A DNA stretch of 64,000 nt from a virus. This document shows positions 47,737 through 58,900 of this stretch, piece by piece (position 1 is the stretch's first letter; every line of letters starts with the position of its first letter). Location: IMG/VR virus record IMGVR_UViG_3300021963_000110, positions 1 through 64,000 of that record. The stretch is one strand, 5' to 3'. Made by a program: the position numbers and the translations under genes. The notes below the pieces were generated by a model that saw only the letters and a list, made by a program, of their open reading frames with translations, did not search any database and was not told where the DNA came from.

Positions 47737-50184
47737 TTATATGCCAGCATATGCTCTTGTTGGCACAGTAAAATTCGTAGTGTATCGTGCGTAACCTTTT
47801 GTAACACGAACATCGTCAAGATATCCTTGATAAAATTGACTATATCCTGATATGCCACCCACCCATAGTGCAGCAGTTGCGGTTATATTAAATCCAGTTG
47901 TAGAACCAGTTAATGCCTGCGATTGTCCATTAAAATATATTTTAGAAGTGCCTGAGTTTAAAACACAAGCAACGTGTGTCCAAGTATTTAATGGTAATGT
48001 GTTGGATGTATATCCCGCATTACAAAATCCTATTACTCCGCTTGAATAATATACGTCAACAAATGCAGAACCAACTGCACCGTTGTTTACAATTCTAGCA
48101 ACTGCCGGTGCGCTTGTAGGATATGCCCAAAATTCTACAGTACAATTTGCGCCTAGAGCCCAATCCGGACTTGCCTGTGCTGCAATATAGTCTCCTGTAC
48201 CGTCAAAGTACATTGCAGTTCCGCCAAAAACAGATTGAGTAGATGATACTTTAGAATCACCTGCTGTCTCAAAATCACTAATCATTGTACCATCATATAT
48301 ACCTGCATTTGTAAAATTACATAATAGCCCTGTATTAGCTGCGGCAAATGTAGTGTTTACGTTAGCCGTACTTGTATATGGTGCAGATGAACCGCTTGTT
48401 AATACCGGTGCAGATGGCGGAGTAAAGTTGCCTGTATATACTGCGGAACCTTTAACAATACGCAAGTTAGAGATATATCCTGTTACATAAGCAGATCCAT
48501 TGCCATAAGAACACAACTTTAGTGTTGAACTTGCAGGATCGCTAACAGTAACTCCTGTTAAATTGGCAGTAGTTCCTCCTGCGACTCCATTTACATATGT
48601 TGTAAGTGTATTGCCATTTCTTACGCATGCCACATGATTCCATGAATATGTTCTGAATGCAGTAGAAGAGGAAATATATTGAGTAGCACCTTGAAGTACG
48701 CTAAACTGCATAGTAGTTGCGTCTACTTGATATAGTTCCCACGCAAAATTTGTGTTAGTAGATTGTCCGTTTGAATAATTTAAAACGGTACCGGAAGATC
48801 CTGTTATATAAACCCAAAGATCTATTGTAAAATCTCCTGCCCCAAAAGCAAACCCCGCATTGTTAGGTATTGTTAACCAATCTCCTGCACCATCAAAGTA
48901 TGCAGAACCCCCGAATGTCGTAGTAGAATACGGAGATGATAATGTCAGTGGACTAAACTTCTTAACAGTTACATCGCCATTTCGTGTAAATGTAAAGTTG
49001 CTGGGGCCGTTGTCTTTAAAACTACCTGATTGACAACATAGAATTTTTGTATTTGTAACCGCAGTTAATGGTGTTGTACTTGGTGTAAATGTTGTGGTAT
49101 ATAAGCAACTGCCGGAACCATTTACAACTCTAACATTACTAATATAACCCGTAAATACATTATATAGACCCCCATCTGCAAGTTGGCCTGCAATCATTGT
49201 TGTTGGTGCCTGACTTGTCTGTAGATTCAAACTTGTGGAATAACTTACTGTTGTAGCATCCAGCACACCATTAATGAAAGAACGTATAACATTACTTGCG
49301 TCACGAGTAATTGCAACGTGTGACCATTTATGTGTGGGGACGCCACTTGTTGAGGCATAAATTTCTGGATATGTATTATATACCCCTGCTGATGCAGCAA
49401 GACCTAATACCCCTGTAGATTTTATATAGAACTGATATCCAGAATTTTGGCCAATGTTCCAATTTGAATTAGTTATAATTTGATTAGCAGTATTTAATAC
49501 CGTGGGATATACCCATGCTTCAATTGTAAACTCACCGGTTGCAATATCTGCTCTACCACTTGATACTAGATAATCCCCTGACCCGTCAAAGTACCAAGAC
49601 CAATTATTTGCGTAAGGGCTAAATGCACCCTGTGTTGCGTTGCCGTTACGAGTTATTGTAAGATTGTTTGTAGATGAATCTAAAAACGTATTGTTTTGTG
49701 CGTTGTTTGTCCCATCACCGTTTAACAATAACACGGTATATGGGAACTGTGCATCAGATGGGAATGAGGTATCGTTAATTGTAACATTTGCAGTTTGACC
49801 TGCAGCAGTCATTTGTATAATCTCAGTTCCTTCTAAAGTAACGTCTGCCGATGCATTAAACGAAACTGTGCCAGAGCCATTGGATATAACAAAATTACCT
49901 GTTAGAATGTTATTTGCAGAGTCAGCAGTTGTTACATTTGTACCGGATAAGGTGTAAGGTATAACTGTGCCGTTAGGAATGCCCGTTGTTGTTAATGTGA
50001 AGTTAACAGATGCACCCTCATTTACAGTACCGGCTGAAGATGAAAGAGTAAACGTAGGTGGGACTTGCCATGTACCTTTTTTCTGTAAGGTATATGCCTC
50101 TTTACCTGTCCATATGCCGGATGCACTTGTGTTAGATGCAGTGGCATAATTTCCTATTACTGATCCTCTTTGTCTTAGTCCCAT
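47737..50184 (-). CDS. Fibre with one Calx-beta and three LamG domains
   Basis: 815 residues. The anchor MGLRQRGSVIGNYATASNTS with SASGIWTGKEAYTLQKKGTW is followed by a Calx-beta-like domain (about 45-130; GTVNEGASVNFTLTTTGIPN ending VTINDTS). Three LamG modules follow, from about 185, 430 and 650 (YFDGSGDYLVSS, YFDGAGDWLTIPN, YFDGTGDYIAAQ). It is a tandem paralogue of 50191. It is likely a glycan-binding fibre. Confidence 0.75.
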   Translation of the reverse strand: MGLRQRGSVIGNYATASNTSASGIWTGKEAYTLQKKGTWQVPPTFTLSSSAGTVNEGASVNFTLTTTGIPNGTVIPYTLSGTNVTTADSANNILTGNFVISNGSGTVSFNASADVTLEGTEIIQMTAAGQTANVTINDTSFPSDAQFPYTVLLLNGDGTNNAQNNTFLDSSTNNLTITRNGNATQGAFSPYANNWSWYFDGSGDYLVSSGRADIATGEFTIEAWVYPTVLNTANQIITNSNWNIGQNSGYQFYIKSTGVLGLAASAGVYNTYPEIYASTSGVPTHKWSHVAITRDASNVIRSFINGVLDATTVSYSTSLNLQTSQAPTTMIAGQLADGGLYNVFTGYISNVRVVNGSGSCLYTTTFTPSTTPLTAVTNTKILCCQSGSFKDNGPSNFTFTRNGDVTVKKFSPLTLSSPYSTTTFGGSAYFDGAGDWLTIPNNAGFAFGAGDFTIDLWVYITGSSGTVLNYSNGQSTNTNFAWELYQVDATTMQFSVLQGATQYISSSTAFRTYSWNHVACVRNGNTLTTYVNGVAGGTTANLTGVTVSDPASSTLKLCSYGNGSAYVTGYISNLRIVKGSAVYTGNFTPPSAPVLTSGSSAPYTSTANVNTTFAAANTGLLCNFTNAGIYDGTMISDFETAGDSKVSSTQSVFGGTAMYFDGTGDYIAAQASPDWALGANCTVEFWAYPTSAPAVARIVNNGAVGSAFVDVYYSSGVIGFCNAGYTSNTLPLNTWTHVACVLNSGTSKIYFNGQSQALTGSTTGFNITATAALWVGGISGYSQFYQGYLDDVRVTKGYARYTTNFTVPTRAYAGI

Positions 50185-50190
50185 TTTATT

Positions 50191-52590
50191 TTAATAACCT
50201 GGTAATGTTATTGTTGGCGGCGTAAAGTTTGAAGTGTATCTTGCGTAGCCGTTTGTGATACGAAGGTCATCCATATAACCATACCAAGGATAATCAGTAG
50301 TTGTATTAAATCTACCGATAAACAAAGAGCTACCGGAACTTAAAAAAGACGCAGATTGCGATCCATTGGTCATTGACAACGCAGTTCCATTTATATAAAA
50401 CACAACATTGTTGCTACTACGAACTACTGCAATATGATACCATATATTTTGCGAAAAGGTATAAGTCGCGGAAGCGCGAGTAGCCGTAGAACCACCAAAC
50501 TGTGCTTCTAACCCAGAAGAATTAAGAGATATGTATCCTTGACTTCCACCGTCGGAAATAATCATTCTGTAATTTGTTTGTGCTGCAGTTAAATAAAACC
50601 AACCCTCAATTGTAAAATCTGCACTTGCACCAATTGACCAATTCTTGGGACTATATAACCAATCACCTGTACCATCAAAGTACATAGCAGATCCGCCGAA
50701 TTTAGATTGCGCTGTAGATATTTTTGAATCTGCAACTGTTTCCATGTTATTCATCATTGCATTATCAATGATACCTGCATTTGTAAAATTACATAATAAC
50801 GATGTCCCTGATATAGCAGTTACTGGCGCAGTCGGAGGAGTAAATGCAGAAGTATATACTGCAGAACCATTAACCAATCTCAAATTAGAAATCCAACCGG
50901 TAATATAATTGCCTAACCCACTACCAGATTTATATACGCCTATGGCCGGATAATAAGTTGCATTAGATGCACTGAAAGTAGCAGTTCCAGATATTGTTAG
51001 TGATTGCGACACACCATTTACATAAATTGAAAATGTAGATCCGTTATATGTGACAGCAAAATGATTCCATGCATTTACATTCCATGCAGCGCCAGTATAA
51101 AATCTATAAAAATTTCCAGATGAACCTCTATAAATTTGTACATCTATATTTCGTGATGCACCGTTTGATAAAGAAATATTAATACCAACAGAAACCGAGT
51201 CAGCATCAGTACTAAAAATTACTTGGGCAGATGTTGAACTAGTATAAAACCAAGATTCAATTGTCCAAGGAGCAGTGCAAGTATGAAGAAAATTAGCAGA
51301 GTTTGGGGGCAATTCTAAGTAATCGCCGGTGCCATCAAAGTATGCGGAGCCCCCGTATATACTTGGACTATACGCAGATGTTGGTGAGAATGGCGAGAAT
51401 CTTTGAACCGATACATCACCTGCAGGGGTAATTACAGCTGCGGTGGAACTATTGTCTTTAAAGCTATTGGATTGACAAGTAAGCAAACCTGTGCCAGCAA
51501 TAGCAGTTAAGGGTGTAGTTTCGGGGGTAAAAGCAGAGGTATATACTGCTGAATTTTGAACTAATCGTAAATTAGAAATATAGCCCGTAAATGGTGAATT
51601 TCCTCCATCCACAGTACCAATATAAAGAGTGCTTGAATCGTCACCCATAGTAAATGAAGCAGTTGTTGTAACTTGAGATACACCATTGACCCAAATAGTA
51701 AATACATTGGATGCATTTCGTGTAACAGCAACATGATGCCATTGGTTAGGTTCAAACGTATTAGTAGTTGTTAAGGTCACTTCCCATGCTGCATTATTTG
51801 TATCACCTGCGTAGAAAGAAAATTTCTTGGATGTGATATTGCCATATGAAAGCCAAAAGCCCCTGGCAGTCACTACTGCACGTCTGCCAATAATTACACC
51901 GTTGTCTGTCCTAGGATATACCCAAGCTTCTATAGTAAACGGATTAGCTGCTAGATACGTTGTTGCGGCTGACGGTAATGATAAGTAATCTCCAGTACCA
52001 TCAAAATAGTTAGACCAATTACTACCATACGGAGTAAATGAACCTTGCGTTGTATTACCATTACGGGTTATTGTAAAATTATTTGTAGATGAATCTAAGA
52101 ATGTATTGTTTTGAGTATTATTTGTACCATCGCCGTTTAATAATAAAGTTGTATAGTTAAATTGCGAATCTCCTCCACGGGAAGTATCATTAATTGTAAC
52201 ATTTGCAGATGCACCGCCTGCAGTTATAGTTAATGTTTCTGCACCTTCAAGTGTCAAGTCTGCATTTGCTGCAAATGATATAGTATTTGAATTATTCTGT
52301 ATTACGAAATTGCCTGATATATTACCATCGCTCGAAGTTACATTTGCACCAGTTATAACGTAAGGAACAACTGCACCATTTGGAATACCGGTAGTTGTCA
52401 AAGTAACAGTAATGGATGCACCCTCATTAACTGTAGCTGCGCTAGGAGTTAATGTAAATGTAGGTGCAATTTGCCAAATACCATCTTGTTGTAATGCCGC
52501 AACTTCTTGCGATGTCCACATTCCCGTGGCGGAAGTACTTGAAGAAGTAATCGGTTCACCAATAACGGAACCGGTTATTCTTAGAGCCAT
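50191..52590 (-). CDS. Fibre with one Calx-beta and three LamG domains
   Basis: 799 residues with the same order as 47737: anchor MALRITGSVIGEPITSSSTS and SATGMWTSQEVAALQQDGIW, Calx-beta-like domain (AATVNEGASITVTLTTTGIP), then LamG modules starting YFDGTGDYLSLPS, YFDGTGDYLELPP and YFDGTGDWLYSPK. Tandem duplication with drift is evident. The start is coupled to the upstream small virion protein by TAATG. Confidence 0.75.
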   Translation of the reverse strand: MALRITGSVIGEPITSSSTSATGMWTSQEVAALQQDGIWQIAPTFTLTPSAATVNEGASITVTLTTTGIPNGAVVPYVITGANVTSSDGNISGNFVIQNNSNTISFAANADLTLEGAETLTITAGGASANVTINDTSRGGDSQFNYTTLLLNGDGTNNTQNNTFLDSSTNNFTITRNGNTTQGSFTPYGSNWSNYFDGTGDYLSLPSAATTYLAANPFTIEAWVYPRTDNGVIIGRRAVVTARGFWLSYGNITSKKFSFYAGDTNNAAWEVTLTTTNTFEPNQWHHVAVTRNASNVFTIWVNGVSQVTTTASFTMGDDSSTLYIGTVDGGNSPFTGYISNLRLVQNSAVYTSAFTPETTPLTAIAGTGLLTCQSNSFKDNSSTAAVITPAGDVSVQRFSPFSPTSAYSPSIYGGSAYFDGTGDYLELPPNSANFLHTCTAPWTIESWFYTSSTSAQVIFSTDADSVSVGINISLSNGASRNIDVQIYRGSSGNFYRFYTGAAWNVNAWNHFAVTYNGSTFSIYVNGVSQSLTISGTATFSASNATYYPAIGVYKSGSGLGNYITGWISNLRLVNGSAVYTSAFTPPTAPVTAISGTSLLCNFTNAGIIDNAMMNNMETVADSKISTAQSKFGGSAMYFDGTGDWLYSPKNWSIGASADFTIEGWFYLTAAQTNYRMIISDGGSQGYISLNSSGLEAQFGGSTATRASATYTFSQNIWYHIAVVRSSNNVVFYINGTALSMTNGSQSASFLSSGSSLFIGRFNTTTDYPWYGYMDDLRITNGYARYTSNFTPPTITLPGY

Positions 52591-52949
52591 TAGAAGATTT
52601 CCTCATATGCGACTGTTGCCCAAGCTTGGTGATTTCCCGATGCTTGAATGCGTAAATCGTCGCCCTCTTCTAAGAATAATAGATTTTCTTTACCCAGAAT
52701 AATAACAGTAGACTTAACTGGAATTGTAATATTAGCAACAATATAATTTGTTATACCGTTTCGAACAACGCCTACTGTTACGTTGGGGGAAATTACTCCA
52801 TCTACGCCAGCCAATGATAAATTAACAACCCTTAAAGATTTTCCACTTGAACTTGGGTTCTGTACCACATTAGCAAACGTCGTTGTTACATTCGCATATG
52901 CAGTTTTGCCCTGCATAGACGTTGCGACGAATACATTTGGATTTGCCAT
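52590..52949 (-). CDS. Small single-domain beta-sandwich virion protein
   Basis: 119 residues: MANPNVFVATSMQGKTAYAN, SSSGKSLRVVNLSLAGVDG, NITIPVKSTVIILGKENLLF and a closing ATVAYEEIF. It is a paralogue of 46938 and related to the domains of 27428 and 37817. Its place between the giant repeat fibre and a LamG fibre suggests a connector or attachment subunit. Confidence 0.65.
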   Translation of the reverse strand: MANPNVFVATSMQGKTAYANVTTTFANVVQNPSSSGKSLRVVNLSLAGVDGVISPNVTVGVVRNGITNYIVANITIPVKSTVIILGKENLLFLEEGDDLRIQASGNHQAWATVAYEEIF

Positions 52950-52961
52950 TCTTCTTTACCT

Positions 52962-55900
52962 TTAATAAAATATTCTTGAAAACGCGTAAGCTGATGATCT
53001 AATAATTTGTCTGACCAATGTGTCATTTGACAACACCGTTGGCAATACTGCGGTTACCATTGCCTGTGTTAGATTTGCATTAAATGCCTCTGCGCCAAAG
53101 AACTTAACTTCAACCAATGAACCTACAGCTGGAACCGATGTACCAAATGATAATGTGTTACCCGATACTGTGTAGTTTAAATCTGGAATCTGTGTAACAC
53201 CGTCGATGTTAACAATAATGTTTCTTGCTAAAAGAACATTTGAACCAAGATCTAAATTAGCACTGCCGCCAGCATATGTTCTGCTATTGCTTATGTATGC
53301 AGTTGTATATTGTGCGCCTGCAAGAGCAACTGCCTCTTGACCAAAGAATCTAATTTCAATATTAGAACCTTCAGGTGGCGCTGGTATCATTGTTATCGTT
53401 GTATTGTTGACTGTGTAGTCAACTGTTGGTCTTTGAATTAGACCATCCAACGCAACCATAATACTTTGTGCTTGCGTTACATTTGCACCCATCATATATG
53501 CAGCTTGACCTGCAACTGTTGGGATTGTTACGCTACTTGATACAACTGCAACATTAGGAGATAATGCAGAGTAACCATAATACTTAACTTCAATTAACGC
53601 ATTTGCTGTAGTATTTGCACTGAACTGTAAACCTTGGCCACCATTCAATGTGTAATCTGTTGTTGGCGCTTGAACCAAACCGTTAATAGAAACAATTATT
53701 GAATTAGCATTATTAACTGGGCTTGCTAATGTATAATTCTGATTGCCGCCGGTTAACTGCTGAGAGCTGCTAACGGTTAATTGAGTGGCACCTGCTTCAC
53801 CTGAAGAAATTCTACCATTGGCTTCAATTGTAATATTGTTACCTGCAATCAATGCAGAAACAACTCTTGTATTTGTGAAATACAGATTGCCGGCGGTCTC
53901 AATTACATTAGCAGTATATAAATTATTCCATACATTAGATGTAATAGTGTTAGCAGTTATTGTATCAGATGTACTAATACCGGAAGTTACATTTCCTGCT
54001 AATACTGTATCTGTTACGTTAATGCCGCGAATAATTAAACCATTCGCAATCAAATTACCTGCTACTGTAGCAGTCCCGGTTATTACTAAGTTAGCAAATG
54101 TCACCGATGCGTTAGGTGATACATTTTGTCCAATTGAAATAACACCAGTAGTATTACTATAAAGTATACCTGTACCAGATGACAACGCTGCAAATACTCT
54201 TGCATTCGTGTAATACAGATTACCGGGTGTTTCAATTACATTAGCAGAATATAGGCCAACCCAAGAATTTGCTGAAATTGTATCACTAGAAATTGCAAGA
54301 TTTCCTGCAGAACTTCTGACTTCCAATCCGCCATTTGCATTTTCAGATAATGAAATATTACCTAGACGAAGCGTTGATCCGGATAACCATAAGTCTTTAA
54401 ATCTGCGATTAGGTGAACCTAAATCGTAAACACTATCTTCTAAAGGAACAATATTAGTACTTAAGTTTGCAAATATTTGTGTTACATTGGCATAAACACG
54501 AGCATTTGTAAAGAATAAATTGTCGGTTTCAATTATATTTGATGTGTATAATCCTGTCCAGGTGGATGCAATAATAATATTAGTACTAATTAAATTAGCA
54601 CCAGTAATAAATCCACCAGATGTTGTGCCTACAATAGCATTTGCATAAACAGTATCAGCTTGAATGTTACCTGTATATGTTGGCAACAATGAGATTACAT
54701 TAGAGTAAACTCTAGAATTTGTGTAATATAAGTTTGTTAACTCTGCAACATTAGCTGTTGTCAAATCAACAACATTTGCCTTTGTTTCCAACAACGGTGT
54801 TACATAGCTTAAAACACGAGCATTAGTATAATATAAGTTACTTGCTGCTTCTGCAACATTAGCTGTGTTTAAACCAATAACTGTATTTGCATAAACAATT
54901 CCACCCAATGATGCGGAAATAACACCATTACCATCAATTGAAATACCGGAACCTGCTAATGTTGGCAATAATGCAATAACATTAGATTGTACTCTGGAAT
55001 TTGTATAATACAAAATATCAGAAGTTTCAATAACATTAGTTGTGTATAATCCAGTCCATATTGAAGAAACAATAATGTTGGTGCTAATTAAATTAGCGCC
55101 TGTAATGAATCCACCAGATGTTGTACCTACAATAGCATTTGCGTAAACAGTATCTGCTTTTACGTTGCCAGTATATTCTGGTAATAACTGAATAATGTTA
55201 GAATAAACTCTAGCATTTGTATAAAATAAGTTTGTCAACTCTGCAACATTAGCAGTTGTTAAGTCTACTACATTTGCTTTTGCGTTTAATAATGGAGTTA
55301 CATTACTTAAAACGCGAGCATTCGTGTAATATAAGTTGCTTTCGGATTCTGAAACATTTGAAGTATTCAATCCAACAATAGTATTAGCAGTAACTATGCC
55401 ACCTAATGATGCAGAAATAACACCGTTTGCGTCAATTACGATACCTGTTCCAGCTAATGTTGGTAACAAGGCAATAACATTAGATTGTACTCTAGAATTT
55501 GTATAGTACAAATTGTCAGGTGTTTCAATAACATTAGCAGTATAAAGACCTGTCCAGGTGGATGCAATAATAATATTAGTGCTAATTAAATTTGCACCAG
55601 TAATAAATCCACCAGATGCCGTACCTATTAATGTGTTTGCGTATAATATATCTGCTTGTATATTACCTGTATATGTAGGTAAGAATGAAGTTATATTTGA
55701 TGCAACTCTTGCATTTGTATAATATAGATTATTTCCTTCTGGCAAATTAGTTGTAGAAAGATTACTAATCGATAACACTGCATTTGCAATGTTCGCAGTT
55801 TGTGCAAAAATTGCGGAATTTGCCGCGTCTGCAACTTGTGCAAATGTTGCAGTTCCTATAGTAACACCTAAATTTTCAACGAAAGTTTTTGTTACTCTAT

Positions 55901-58900
55901 TATCAATTGCTAAATTAGCTCTTACATTACTATAATATAAGTTTGCACCTTCTGCAATATCACTTGTAGTAATTGTACTTACAGATTTCTGTATAACAAT
56001 ACTTCCAACCATTCCACTATGAATAGAACATTGGTACACATAGGTGTTACCTGCTAAACTATATGGTATTTTCCAAAATAATCTACCAGATACTTTTCCT
56101 TGAGCGGATGAACCTGTTGAGATAGTTCCATCATTAGCAACATGAGTTAACCCAGTATCATAATTAGAACCGCCCGCTGAAACACGGATCATGAATGGGT
56201 GGCCTGGGCTATTAAGACCAAATGCTATAGTTTCACCGGCTCTTACATCTAGAGCAGGATTATTTCCAGTATATTGATCTATACTATAGTACAACCCAGG
56301 AGAAGTAACCAATAGTTCTGTTACCGCAGGAATAACATTTAATATTGCTCTTGCATTAGTATAATATAAATTACTTGCCGACTCAATTACGTTAGCAGTA
56401 TTTAATCCTGTAACAGAACCTGCAGAAGTTGTTGCTGAAATTTGACCATTTGCCGCAATATTAATTCCTGAGCCGGCTAATGTTGGTAGCAACGTAACTA
56501 CATTAGATCTAACTCTATCATTAGAATAATATAAGTTATTGCCTTCATCTAAATTGCTTGTAGTAAAGTTACTGATACTAGAAACAAATCCCGTTACATT
56601 ACCAACAACATTACCTTCAAATGTTGTAGCTACAACATTCGCTAAACGGAATGAACTATCTGCAGTGTTAATAGTGCCTGCGCCGGGCTCAACGGTGTAA
56701 TCATCAAAGAACTTATATTTCTTATCGGATGCATCTCTGAATAGACCAGAATGTTTTTCAGTTCCATCATTGTAATGTCCTATAAAACCTAGGTCTAATG
56801 CATCAGATGGGTTATTATAACCTAATTGAATTAACGGATCGTTTACAATTAATGTATTTGAATAAAATCCAACTAAGTTGCCAAGAACATTTAAGTTGCC
56901 AGTAATGGTCATTTCATTGAATGTCACATTAGCATGAGTAGCAACATTCTGGCCAATTGAAATAATACCGGTAATATCATCATATGTAACACCGGTACCT
57001 GCGGATATTGCAGTTCTTGCACGAGCATTTGTATAATACAGATTACTGTCAGATTCGATAACATTAGCTGTATTTAAACCTGTAACAGATCCTGCGGAAG
57101 TTGTTGCAGAAATTTGACCATTTGCTGCAATACTAATTCCAGATCCAGCTAATGTTGGCAATAGTTCAATAGTATTGGCTTGTACTCGAGCATTGGTATA
57201 ATATAAATTATTTACAGATTCAATTACGTTAGCAGTTGTTAAATCAACAATATTTGCTTTGTCATTTAATAAACCAATTACATTGGCATAAACTCTAGCA
57301 TTTGTGTAATATAAATTATTTACAGATTCAAGTACGTTAGCAGTTGTTAAATCGATTACATTGGCTTTTTCGTTTAATAAACCAATTACATTAGAGTAAA
57401 CTCTTGCATTTGTAAAATACAAATTGCTTGCAGATTCAATTACGTTAGCTGTATAAAGACCTACCCAAACATTAGCGGTAATCCTGTTAACACTAATATC
57501 GTTATTGGAGAATAATTCATATCCATTGATAACCAACGTATTAGTTACTAACGTATTTGTACTAATTAAATCTGCGCCAGTGATACGTCCTGTGCCGCCA
57601 GAAGTAATTATATTACCTACTTGTAAATTGCCGGTATATGTTGGCAATAATGCTAATACATTTGCATAAACTCTAGCATTAGTATAATATAAATTAGATG
57701 CCGACTCTGCAACATTTGCAGTATTCAATCCAATAATGGAAGTTGCAAAAACACTAGGAGCGGCCGTTGTTATTGTTGCAGAAATTTGACCGTTTGCTGC
57801 AATAACAATATTATTACCCGCCAATGTTGGCAATAATTCTAATACATTTGCATAAACTCTATTATTAGTATAATATAAATTACTGCCTTCAGAAATATTT
57901 GAAGTAGTTAAATTAGCAACTACGTTTGCTGTAACAATACCTGTTAGCGTAGAACTAATAACACCCGAGCCAGAAATCGATATACCTGTACCAGGAGTAA
58001 ATGCGTTAATCGCTCTAGTATTGGTAAAGAATACATTACCTGCAGATTCAATTACATTTGCTGTGTATAAATTAGTCCAAACATTTGCAGTAATTCTATT
58101 AACAACGATGTCATTGTTAGAAAATAATTCGTAACCATTAATAACCAACGTATTAGTTACTAACGTATTTGTACTAATAAATTCTGCACCGGTGATTCTA
58201 CCAGAACCACCTGAAGTAATTATGTTACCAACTTGCAAATTACCAGTATATGTTGGCAACAACGCCAATACATTAGCGTAAACTCTTGCATTAGTATAAT
58301 ATAGATTGCTTGCAGATTCTGTAACATTAGCTGTATTTAAACCTGCAATAGAACCAACAGCGGTCGTAGATGAAATCTGACCATTTGCTGCAATTGCAAT
58401 ACCTGTTCCTGCTAATGTTGGCAACAACGCCAATACATTAGAGTAAACTCTTGCATTTGTAAAATACAAATTGCTTGCAGATTCAATTACATTTGCGGTG
58501 TATAAATTAGTCCAAACATTAGCAGTAATTCTATTAACACTAATATCGTTATTGGAGAATAATTCATATCCGTTTATAACCAACGTATTAGTTACTAATA
58601 CATTTGTAGTTATATTGCCAGTAACTGTTAAATTACTTAAAGTTCCAACTGAGGTTGCGCTTGCGGTTGAAGAAATTTGACCGTTTGCTGCAATACTAAT
58701 ACCTGAACCAGCTAATGTTGGTAACAGGGCAATTACGTTAGATCTAACTCTATTATTAGTATAATATAGATTGCTTGCAGATTCAATTACATTTGCGGTG
58801 TATAAATTAGTCCAAATGTTGGCAGTAACTCTCGTAACAGTAATATCATTGTTAGAGAAGAATTCTGAACCATTAATAATTAATGTATTTGCTACAACTG

